Source: Thermoplasmata archaeon
GTDB lineage: Archaea; Thermoplasmatota; Thermoplasmata; Halarchaeoplasmatales; Halarchaeoplasmataceae
Direction: 5' to 3'
NCBI GenBank assembly: GCA_019594025.1
Contig: JAFDUB010000073.1
Span: 1 to 8,597 of the forward strand
Length of the DNA stretch: 8,597 nt
The notes below the pieces were generated by a model that saw only the letters and a list, made by a program, of their open reading frames with translations, had not been told where the DNA came from and did no database searches. Both the position numbers and the translations under genes were made by a program. Below, one piece after another: positions 1 through 5,533 of this stretch; the stretch's first letter is position 1; every line of letters starts with the position of its first letter.

Positions 1-1046
1 ACCGCCTTTTCCGCAGCCTCTGTCAGGCCATCTTTACCTTTGTACTTGATGTACGCATAGGTTTTAAGAAGAACAAGCCAGTTACCGTAGAATCCCTTAA
101 CACGGCCGATGGAGTTTTCTAAAGAATAATCGAAGTAGTACTTATCCTGCTTCTTTTCAACTATAGGTACCGGTAAGTAGCTCTTCAGTTCCTCTGTAAC
201 TCCGACCGGGCCGGATCCGGGTCCACCTCCACCATGGGGTGTGCTGAATGTTTTATGCAGGTTAAAATGCATTATATCGAAGTCCATGGCTCCCGGGTTT
301 GTTTTACCCATGATGGCGTTGAGGTTAGCACCGTCGTAGTAGAGTAATCCTCCTGCATCGTGTACTATGCCAGCAACTTCTTTAACATCCTCCTCAAAAA
401 GACCTAGTGTATTTGGATTTGTGAGCATGAACGCGGCGGTATTTTCACCCACCGCCTGCTTTAAAGCCTCGAGGTCAACGCAGCCGTCCTTGGATGGGAT
501 CTCCACAGTTTTGTACCCTAACATGGCGGCACTAGCAGGGTTAGTACCGTGTGATGTATCTGGAAGTATCACTTCGTTACGTTGGTCACCGTTGTTCATA
601 TGATATTGATGCACTATCATCAGTCCTGTCATCTCTCCCTGAGCGCCGGCGGCGGGTTGCAGTGTAACCTGGGCCATACCGCCGATCTCGACGAGCATCC
701 TTTGTAGCTCGTACATCATCTGGAGACTTCCTTGGATATCTCCTTCCGGCTGGTAGGGATGTATCCCCGTAGCCTTCGGCTCTTTACCAAGCATCTCGGT
801 GAATTTGGGGTTGTACTTCATGGTACACGACCCCAGCGGGTAGAATCCAGTATCTACTCCGTAGTTCATCTGTGAAAGTCTGGTAAAGTGTCGGGCGACT
901 TCGTACTCTGGAACATCCGGTACGTGCGGTGCCTTATTTCGAGCTATGTTATCGGGTAGCGGATTATCTTTAACATCTCTTTCCTCTGAATGCTCTTCCA
1001 TCAGAAGATGTCGAGCGTACCTAGCCTGCCTGAATTCCAAACTCAC
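1..1046 (-). CDS. gcvPB: Glycine dehydrogenase (decarboxylating) subunit 2, 3'-truncated by window edge
   Basis: This is the C-terminal-half subunit of the split P-protein of the glycine cleavage system. It binds pyridoxal phosphate, decarboxylates glycine and passes the aminomethyl group to lipoylated H-protein in the cytoplasm. 348 codons are visible; family members are usually near 480-500 residues, so roughly 130-150 C-terminal residues lie beyond base 1. Visible motifs are YGVDTGFYPLGSCTMKYNPK (62-81), HPYQPE (96-101), LPDTSHGTNPASAAMLGY (161-178), YYDGANLNAI (236-245) and NLHKTFSTPHGGGGPGSGP (262-280), where Lys265 is the expected PLP lysine. The start chosen is GTG at 1046: it has a strong Shine-Dalgarno AAGGAGGTGG (1060-1051) at good spacing, and it overlaps the gcvPA stop as GTGA. 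An internal ATG (1001-999) is a weaker choice, with no such site. The family is certain; only the C-terminus is unseen. Confidence 0.97.
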   Translation of the reverse strand, partial: MSLEFRQARYARHLLMEEHSEERDVKDNPLPDNIARNKAPHVPDVPEYEVARHFTRLSQMNYGVDTGFYPLGSCTMKYNPKFTEMLGKEPKATGIHPYQPEGDIQGSLQMMYELQRMLVEIGGMAQVTLQPAAGAQGEMTGLMIVHQYHMNNGDQRNEVILPDTSHGTNPASAAMLGYKTVEIPSKDGCVDLEALKQAVGENTAAFMLTNPNTLGLFEEDVKEVAGIVHDAGGLLYYDGANLNAIMGKTNPGAMDFDIMHFNLHKTFSTPHGGGGPGSGPVGVTEELKSYLPVPIVEKKQDKYYFDYSLENSIGRVKGFYGNWLVLLKTYAYIKYKGKDGLTEAAEKA

Positions 1047-2389
1047 GCAACCACCTCCTTCAGCACTTCGATGAATTTTTTAACGTCCTCATCCCCGCAT
1101 TTTTCCGTCACCGCACTCAATATGGCAGGACTGAGTTCTTCGAATTTTCCAGTTCCCTTACCTATCGGTAAACCCGGAAGTAAGTTCCGTTTTTTGGAAC
1201 GTTTCGTTAGTTCTTGGTGCCGTCCTTCTGGAAGTCCGATGGTAAATTCGTTGAAAAATTCTCCTGAGAATAGCGGTGCTTTGCAATCCGGGATATCATT
1301 AATCTTTTCAGCAAGTTGGTGTGCCTTTTCATAGTTGATCCGTGCGATCCGTTCCAATCCTCTACCACCGACTGCAAAGGTGTAAACCGCCGATGCTAGA
1401 GCCATCAACGCCTGGTTAGTACAAATGTTTGAAGTAGCTCTGTCCCTTCTTATATGCTGTTCTCTTGTCTGCAGAGTCATGCAGTAAGCGGTGTTACCGT
1501 CGGCATCAACCGTTTCACCTATCATCCTTCCCGGCATACGTCTGATGTGCCTGCCGGTGCATGCAAATATCCCCACCGTGGGACCGCCTAACGAGGGAGG
1601 TATACCCAGGGGCTGGCTGTCACCTACGGTTATGTCGGCCCCCCATGAAACGGGAGGTTCCATAAGGCTCAACGCCAGAGGATGTATACCTGCCACCGAG
1701 ACCGCCTTGTGATCCTCCTTCAAATCCTTAAAAAAACCGGTATCTTCTTCCAAAACACCAAAAAAGTTCGGTGACTCTACATAGAAGCCTAGAGTGGAAT
1801 CGTCTATCTTATCCTTGAAATCTTCTCTATCTATTGTTCCTTTATCTTTATCGTATTCTACCTTCTCCAGTATGATATCCGTACCCCTGAGATAGTTCTT
1901 CACCACCTCGTGTTTCTCCCAGTGTATGTTTTTCGGAATCAAAAATTTATTTCTTCTTCTTTTACCTACTCTGGCCGACATAAGTACCGCTTCCGCAAGG
2001 GCGGTCGGATAGTCGTACATACTGGTATTCGCAGCCTCCATCCCCGTTAATTCACATATCAAACTCTGATATTCGAACAGTGCTTGTAGCATCCCCTGGC
2101 TAATTTCAGATTGATAAGGGGTGTACGATGTGTAAAATTCCGAACGCCCCAATATTTCAAAAACGATCGCTGGAACGTAATGATCGTAAATACCTCCTCC
2201 TAAGAAACAAGAGCTTTGGTCGAGAGATGAATTACGGTTCAACAATTTTTTTACGTGATCTACCACATCCATCTCAGACATTCCCTTGGGTAGTTCTAGT
2301 TCAGTTTTGATGTTGTCTGGCACATCTTTAAACAACTCGTCGATGCTTTCCACACCCAGATGTTCTAACATTTCTTTTGTTTCGCCCAT
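1043..2389 (-). CDS. gcvPA: Glycine dehydrogenase (decarboxylating) subunit 1
   Basis: This is the N-terminal-half subunit of the split P-protein; it pairs with GcvPB to form the glycine decarboxylase. At 448 residues it is the full length expected of this family. Diagnostic stretches are FLGGGIYDHYVP (62-73), YTPYQSEISQG (89-99), TGMEAANTSMYD (115-126), SWGADITVGDSQPLGIPPS (248-266), RRMPGRMIGET (283-293) and the segment TREQHIRRDRATSNICTNQA (308-327). It is the first gene of the operon, reads toward lower coordinates, and its TGA overlaps the gcvPB GTG. The ATG at 2389 follows a weak GGTG-like site and a TATA-like box about 35 bases upstream. No gcvT, gcvH or lipoylation gene lies next to it, so the rest of the system must be encoded elsewhere. 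Identity is secure from the motifs and the gcvPB partner. Confidence 0.97.
   Translation of the reverse strand: MGETKEMLEHLGVESIDELFKDVPDNIKTELELPKGMSEMDVVDHVKKLLNRNSSLDQSSCFLGGGIYDHYVPAIVFEILGRSEFYTSYTPYQSEISQGMLQALFEYQSLICELTGMEAANTSMYDYPTALAEAVLMSARVGKRRRNKFLIPKNIHWEKHEVVKNYLRGTDIILEKVEYDKDKGTIDREDFKDKIDDSTLGFYVESPNFFGVLEEDTGFFKDLKEDHKAVSVAGIHPLALSLMEPPVSWGADITVGDSQPLGIPPSLGGPTVGIFACTGRHIRRMPGRMIGETVDADGNTAYCMTLQTREQHIRRDRATSNICTNQALMALASAVYTFAVGGRGLERIARINYEKAHQLAEKINDIPDCKAPLFSGEFFNEFTIGLPEGRHQELTKRSKKRNLLPGLPIGKGTGKFEELSPAILSAVTEKCGDEDVKKFIEVLKEVVA
1051..1060 (-). promoter_or_regulatory. Ribosome binding site of gcvPB
   Basis: On the minus strand the bases read AAGGAGGTGG, close to the full anti-Shine-Dalgarno complement, with the GGAGG core 7 bases before the GTG start at 1046. 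The site lies inside the last codons of gcvPA. Together with the 4-base overlap it points to translational coupling and decides for the GTG start over the internal ATG. Confidence 0.8.
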
Positions 2390-2418
2390 GGATACACCGA
2401 GAAGGTGATAAATGACCG

Positions 2419-2432
2419 TCTAAAAAGGTTTT
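2419..2432 (-). promoter_or_regulatory. Putative gcvPA-gcvPB promoter (BRE + TATA)
   Basis: Read on the minus strand, AAAACC (2432-2427) is followed directly by TTTTTAGA (2426-2419). This resembles an archaeal purine-rich BRE plus TATA box. Counting about 25 bases from the box centre puts the transcription start near 2397-2400, giving a leader of roughly 10 bases before the ATG at 2389. The assignment comes from sequence and spacing only. Confidence 0.45.
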
Positions 2433-2611
2433 GCCCCTGCATCTCTTTGCCCATAAGATACGATGAATTATAACCTACTTAGAATCCATAATCTGTTTCG
2501 ATAATTGTTATAAGTGACAAACGATATTGTTGGTGTCGATATCTTATTCAAAAAAGCATCAAATATGCCATATAATAAAAGAGAATCATGTGAGCGTGGG
2601 GGAGGGGATGA

Positions 2612-2628
2612 GCTAAGCTGCGCTTAGC
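2612..2628. repeat. Short perfect hairpin
   Basis: GCTAAGC (2612-2618), loop TGC, GCTTAGC (2622-2628): a perfect 7-base stem with a 3-base loop, immediately after an ATG-AGC-TAA mini-frame preceded by GGGGGAGGGG. No T-run follows, so it is not an obvious terminator. Its function is unknown. Confidence 0.5.
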
Positions 2629-2682
2629 GAGTTGGAGGAATTTATTCCTACTGACGGATAAAACTGTGCTTTATGAGCGTTT

Positions 2683-2700
2683 GGAATGCAATTGCATTCC
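2683..2700. repeat. 18-base perfect palindrome
   Basis: GGAATGCAATTGCATTCC is a perfect palindrome. It extends outward by GTTT/GAAC if one G-T pair is allowed, giving about 13 paired bases on each side. It could be a dimeric protein binding site or the trace of a small mobile element. It lies in a stretch with no intact gene and is too far from any recognised start to assign to a promoter. Confidence 0.6.
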
Positions 2701-2915
2701 GAACAGTTTACACGACAATTTAATGGTAGATCACCTCTATCTACTATGGAATAACCTTAAACCAAAATCCCGTTCATGGGAGGGTATTACGTTCCTAGAA
2801 ACAATGCAAAGAGAAAGGGCCTAGTACGGATCTACCACAAACTTGCTGTTCATACGAATCCGATTTAATGTCCCTGTACGTCTATCACGATAGACCGGTT
2901 CACAAAATCTCTCCA

Positions 2916-3156
2916 TTACTCATTGATGATATTCTTCATTTTGGCAATCAGGGGTGGTATGTCTTTTTTCACGGTACTCCAAACGACATCAAGATCGATG
3001 TCGAAGTACAGCGGAAACGAAATCAGAAGATTTCGTTGTCCACTTCTATTTCAACACAAGTTTCCATTGCTGAAAATTTGTGTATCGATATACCCGTGTA
3101 TCAGGCGGTTTCGCATCCTGCATGTGTTTGATCCGTGTAATGTCATCATCTTGCAT
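2916..3156 (-). pseudogene. hepT: HepT-like (DUF86, HEPN) toxin RNase, broken
   Basis: Conceptual translation in two frames gives clear HepT pieces. The start is M-QDDDITRIKHMQDA (ATG 3156), preceded by GGAGGTGATCT. It then passes directly into MRNRLIHGY (3116-3090), and later YFDIDLDVVWSTVKKDIPPL plus IAKMKNIINE ending in TAA (2918-2916). RNRLIHGY is the Rx4HxY motif of HEPN/HepT RNases: Arg and His form the RNase site, and the Tyr is the residue AMPylated by MntA in studied pairs. The intact family is about 110 residues. Here the middle (about 55-60 residues) is missing between HMQDA and MRNR, with a frame change, and about 84 bases split HGY from the FDIDLDVVW tail and bring in a TGA (3053-3051). 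It cannot make a working toxin. The family call is strong; the exact break points are inferred. Confidence 0.8.
3016..3037. repeat. Hairpin inside the insertion in the HepT remnant
   Basis: AACGAAATC (3016-3024), loop AGAA, GATTTCGTT (3029-3037): a perfect 9-base stem. It lies within the roughly 84 bases that separate the HepT HGY motif from its FDIDLDVVW tail. It could be a small inserted element or foldback-mediated damage. No clear target-site duplication was seen. Confidence 0.55.
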
Positions 3157-3268
3157 AGATCACCTCCGCACTTTGTATAACGGAGTCTCTGAAATATCTG
3201 CTTAGGTCCGCAGGTGTGAGTTAACACAACTGATCCATGCCCGAATCAACAACAGAGATCGCTAATAC
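3146..3268 (-). pseudogene. mntA: MntA-like nucleotidyltransferase antitoxin, C-terminal remnant
   Basis: In the frame ending at TGA 3148-3146 the minus strand gives LTPADLSRYFRDSVIQSAEV followed by IYAR and the stop. This matches the C-terminal end expected of minimal nucleotidyltransferases paired with HepT. Upstream the frame is broken by TAA (3223-3221); before it comes LAISVVDSGMDQLC, back to another stop near 3269. The Gly-Ser and DxD catalytic region is absent: the ATPase promoter and gene begin where the 5' part should be. The stop overlaps the HepT start by a few bases, as expected for an mntA-hepT operon. In known pairs MntA AMPylates HepT and blocks its RNase. The call leans on the HepT context; the fragment alone is short. 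Confidence 0.6.
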
Positions 3269-3285
3269 CTATTCAATCCGTAACC

Positions 3286-3293
3286 TATAAATA
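3286..3293 (+). promoter_or_regulatory. TATA box of the ATPase gene
   Basis: TATAAATA, preceded by AACC, is a near-ideal archaeal TATA box. About 25 bases from its centre falls at 3312-3317, so transcription should begin at or next to the ATG at 3317. This argues for a leaderless message and against the in-frame GTG at 3302, which would lie upstream of the transcript. Confidence 0.6.
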
Positions 3294-3295
3294 GT

Positions 3296-3324
3296 ATAAT
3301 CGTGATTAAGTTAATCATGATTAA
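3296..3324. promoter_or_regulatory. Tandem 14-base palindromes, probable operator
   Basis: ATAATCGTGATTAA (3296-3309) and TTAATCATGATTAA (3311-3324) are two copies of one palindromic unit 15 bases apart. The second is a perfect 14-base palindrome; the first differs at its outer base and at one central base. They fill the space from the TATA box to the first codons of the ATPase, covering the predicted transcription start. A bound dimeric repressor would block transcription there. Which protein binds is unknown; the ATPase carries a winged-helix-like segment, so autoregulation is possible. Confidence 0.5.
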
Positions 3325-4684
3325 ACAATTCCTTGATCGGCATGAAGAACTCTCCTCTTTAAACGAACGTTACAGATCTTCAAAGGCCGAGTTCGTAGTA
3401 ATGTACGGAAGAAGGAGGATCGGTAAAAGCAAACTGATAGACGAATTTTTGAAAGATAAAAAGGGCATCAGGCTGCTGGCCAGGGAAGAAACTCAGAGCA
3501 TGACTCTGGAGCGCTTCACCAAAAATATCGCTGATCTTTTTGAGGACAGAACGTTAGACCGGGCATCATTCCGCGATTGGGACGGTTTTTTTGAATACAT
3601 TGATGAAAAAACACGGGAAGAAAGAATGGTGATAGCCATAGACGAATTTCCCTATCTGATCGAGCAAAACGATGCCTTCCCGTCCATACTACAGGATCAC
3701 TGGGATGGTCACCTGGAAAACAGCAAGATATTTTTGATCATCTGCGGCTCCGTCGTGGGAGCCATGGAAAGTATAATGGGGCATAAGAGTCCGCTCTACG
3801 GAAGAAGAACTTCCCAAATACTTCTTAAACCCATCGGGTTCATCCCGCTTTTTAGAGAGATAGACATCGATATGGAAAAGGCCGTAGAATTATATTCCGT
3901 TTTTGGGGGCACACCCCCCTATTTTACGGAGGCGGATCTCAACAGACCTCTTGGATACAACCTGGAAAAAAAGGTTTTTCAGTACGATTCCTTCCTCTTA
4001 CGGGATGTTGAGTTCGTTCTCAGAAGCGAACTGAGAAAACCACACCTTTATATGGCAATATTGACTGCCATCGCCGAAGGAAAAACAACCGTTAACGAGA
4101 TAGTGAACTACACCGGGATCGACAGAACTATCATCGGAAGGTATCTTTCTATCCTTAGAGATCTGAAGCTGGTAAAACGGGACGTGCCGATAACAGAAGA
4201 TAAACACAGATCCCGCCACGGCATATACAAAATAAAAGATATTTTTTTTAGATTCTGGTTCAAGTTCATATATCCCAATCAGATGATAGTGGAGCGTGGA
4301 AAGCCGGAGAATATCACGGATATCGTCCTGGAAGAGCTCCCCGGATACATAGGTCCTATATTCGAGGATATCTGCATAGAGTATATCTGGGAAAATTATG
4401 ATTATACGAAGGTGGGAAAATGGTGGTTCAAGGACTGGGAAATAGACATAGTGGGCCTGGACTCCAACAGGATACTTTTTGGAGAATGCAAATGGTCCGA
4501 AGATGTAGATTCCAAAAAACAATACCATATCCTGAAAAAGAAGAGTAAAGAGGTTCGGTGGGGGGATGAAACAAGGGAAGAAGAATTTGTTTTGTTCGCC
4601 AAAACATTCAAAACAAAATTTACCGCCGATGACCTCAGATGTATCGATCTAGAAGAGTTTGAGAAAAGCATCAAAACGTCTTGA
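3317..4684 (+). CDS. Archaeal AAA/STAND-like ATPase with DUF234 C-terminus
   Basis: A 455-residue predicted cytoplasmic P-loop ATPase of the archaeal ATPase_2 + DUF234 type. The N-terminus has the family's box FLDRHEELSSL. Walker A is GRRRIGKSK (31-39), Walker B is MVIAIDEFPYL (104-114, Asp109-Glu110), and a sensor-like strand IICGSVVGAM is at 141-150. A winged-helix segment follows at about 245-300 (VNEIVNYTGIDRTIIGRYLS). The C-terminal part has WEIDIVG (374-380) and LFGECKW (387-393), the E-x-D ... E-x-K layout of a PD-(D/E)XK nuclease-like fold (Glu375, Asp377, Glu390, Lys392). The biological role of this family is poorly defined; defence, mobile-element or signalling roles are guesses. 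Start ATG 3317 is preferred over GTG 3302 because of the TATA spacing. The gene is intact and is flanked by degraded genes on both sides, with no operon partner. Confidence 0.9.
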   Translation: MIKQFLDRHEELSSLNERYRSSKAEFVVMYGRRRIGKSKLIDEFLKDKKGIRLLAREETQSMTLERFTKNIADLFEDRTLDRASFRDWDGFFEYIDEKTREERMVIAIDEFPYLIEQNDAFPSILQDHWDGHLENSKIFLIICGSVVGAMESIMGHKSPLYGRRTSQILLKPIGFIPLFREIDIDMEKAVELYSVFGGTPPYFTEADLNRPLGYNLEKKVFQYDSFLLRDVEFVLRSELRKPHLYMAILTAIAEGKTTVNEIVNYTGIDRTIIGRYLSILRDLKLVKRDVPITEDKHRSRHGIYKIKDIFFRFWFKFIYPNQMIVERGKPENITDIVLEELPGYIGPIFEDICIEYIWENYDYTKVGKWWFKDWEIDIVGLDSNRILFGECKWSEDVDSKKQYHILKKKSKEVRWGDETREEEFVLFAKTFKTKFTADDLRCIDLEEFEKSIKTS

Positions 4685-4707
4685 GAGATACGGTAAGAAA
4701 ACGTGTC

Positions 4708-4742
4708 GGAACAAAGTTCCAAACTCATCTCTCTTTATTTTC
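4708..4742 (+). terminator. Possible terminator after the ATPase gene
   Basis: A small hairpin GGAAC-AAA-GTTCC (4708-4720) begins 23 bases after the stop codon and is followed by a pyrimidine-rich tract, TCTCTCTTTATTTTCC. Archaeal termination often needs only T-rich tracts, and another T-run is present at 4752-4758. The call is weak. Confidence 0.3.
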
Positions 4743-5340
4743 CTCGATAAGTTTTTTTACTGCGTTATCCCCTTCTAACCAGATCTTCATTTTTCTCTAC
4801 TTGGCATACGGTTTAAGAGGTATATAAAAATTCGTAAAATAAAGACATACCACAAGGATGAACATAGATCATCTTCGGTACGGATGGCCTTTTTCTAGTT
4901 GTTACAGAGAGACCGCTGCCCACCTCTTTTTTGTTTCTCTCTTTATACACCCGATCAAGCCTTTCTATTCTAAATTAGATAGCGTTTTTAATATCTTATC
5001 CACGATCGTTCCGACAAATGTGTTATCCTATGAACCAAAAACGGGAATATACGATTACTGTCGAGGGTGAGGCTGTATTCCCACAGATATCATAGCTAGA
5101 CATTTCTTTCTTCGTATTCGACCCCGATTTTTTACAGGCTTCAACAACCCTTTCCGCTCCCTCCTTTGCTATCAATATCGCATCTTTACCGATTTTCTAG
5201 CCGGGATACTCGTCCAGGACACCCTTGTAATTTTTACCATTTACCGTATAAAATATAATGAAAATTCACTTATTTCTTTGTTCTCCAAGCCCTTTGAGGT
5301 CGTAGGTGATGATAAATGAACTATAGGTTGCCTGCATCAT
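4725..5340 (-). pseudogene. Decayed gene of about 200 codons, family not recognised
   Basis: From ATG 5340 the minus strand reads MMQATYSSFIITYDLKGLGE..., with TGA at 5268-5266 and TAG at 5199-5197, then KIGKDAILIAKEGAERVVEA and more, to TAA at 5025-5023. Near there a second frame takes over (NTFVGTIVDKILKTLSNLE, TAG at 4967-4965, KGLIGCIKRETKKRWAAVSL, TAA at 4904-4902). It continues with more stops to KMKIWLEGDNAVKKLIEENK and a final TGA at 4727-4725. Charged, helix-like protein sequence persists through all the stops in just two frames, as expected for one gene ruined by point mutations and a frameshift. The part LKTLSNLE-x-KGLIGCIKRETK resembles a winged-helix recognition helix and wing, which hints at a DNA-binding protein, but this is inference. 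A TATA-like TTTATAGG (5391-5384) precedes the ATG. Independent small ORFs are the alternative reading. Confidence 0.5.
4821..4830. promoter_or_regulatory. AT-rich TATA-like box
   Basis: TATATAAAAA on the plus strand (TTTTTATATA on the minus) can serve as a TATA box either way. On the plus strand it sits about 32 bases before an ATG at 4858 that opens a 70-codon frame with no recognisable content. On the minus strand it precedes a 21-codon frame at 4790-4725 that I read as the tail of the decayed gene. The use of either is unproven. Confidence 0.25.
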
Positions 5341-5424
5341 CCAGTGTTGGCTAAACGGTAAACTATGATACTATAAGTTCAGCCCTATAAACATCTTGCT
5401 TTATAGATCGTTAGACAGCCGGAG

Positions 5425-5444
5425 TACTCATATATTTTTGAGTA
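5425..5444. repeat. Inverted repeat upstream of cca
   Basis: TACTCA (5425-5430), an 8-base AT-rich loop, TGAGTA (5439-5444); the stem extends a little further with G-T pairs. It lies about 90 bases before the cca start, in the gene-free spacer 5341-5533. The remainder of that spacer holds only TATA-like sequences. Confidence 0.35.
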
Positions 5445-5504
5445 TTTCCAACAAATGTATTCAACAACAGTAAGTAATGAATCGAACTATTTTCTAAAGT
5501 AATC

Positions 5505-5512
5505 TTTAATAG
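5505..5512 (+). promoter_or_regulatory. Putative TATA box of cca
   Basis: TTTAATAG is centred about 25 bases before the ATG at 5534, so the predicted transcript starts at or within a few bases of the start codon (leaderless). No Shine-Dalgarno is present before the ATG, which agrees with leaderless initiation. Confidence 0.45.
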
Positions 5513-5533
5513 CTACCCGCAGATTACAATACC

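Larger units (their letters stand above)
2612..2893 (+). pseudogene. Degenerate open frame, unrecognised
   Basis: One frame is open for 70 codons from 2612, meets TAG at 2822-2824, and continues another 22 codons to TAG at 2891-2893. It has no good start in frame. An ATG at 2608 with a purine-rich GGGGGAGGGG just before it is in another frame and would need a frameshift to join. The conceptual product has protein-like stretches such as MVDHLYLLWNNLKPKSRSWE and, after the stop, YGSTTNLLFIRIRF. I do not recognise the family; a transposase remnant is one possibility but no DDE motif is visible. It could also be a chance open stretch. The segment carries the hairpin at 2612-2628 and the palindrome at 2683-2700 and runs to within 25 bases of the end of the HepT remnant on the other strand. 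Confidence 0.22.

Noticed and set aside
2390..2611. Glycine riboswitch or other leader control upstream of gcvPA
   Set aside because: The predicted leader is only about 10 bases and no paired aptamer-like structure is visible.
2868..3180. Two overlapping plus-strand open frames of 85-87 codons
   Set aside because: They are antisense to the HepT remnant, whose minus-strand translation carries recognisable family motifs. The plus-strand products have no recognisable content.
3302..3316. GTG at 3302 as the ATPase start
   Set aside because: It lies within the probable operator and upstream of the transcription start predicted from the TATA box. ATG 3317 fits leaderless initiation better.
3998..4528. 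Minus-strand 176-codon frame
   Set aside because: It is a shadow of the ATPase gene, whose Walker and DUF234 motifs are on the plus strand.
4858..5070. Plus-strand 70-codon frame with a TATA-like box about 32 bases upstream
   Set aside because: No recognisable protein features, and it lies opposite the more protein-like decayed minus-strand gene. The promoter match may be chance in AT-rich DNA.
5197..5268. In-frame TAG and TGA as recoded codons (pyrrolysine or selenocysteine)
   Set aside because: TGA, TAG and TAA all occur together with a frameshift in the same remnant, no insertion element structure is evident, and simple decay explains them.
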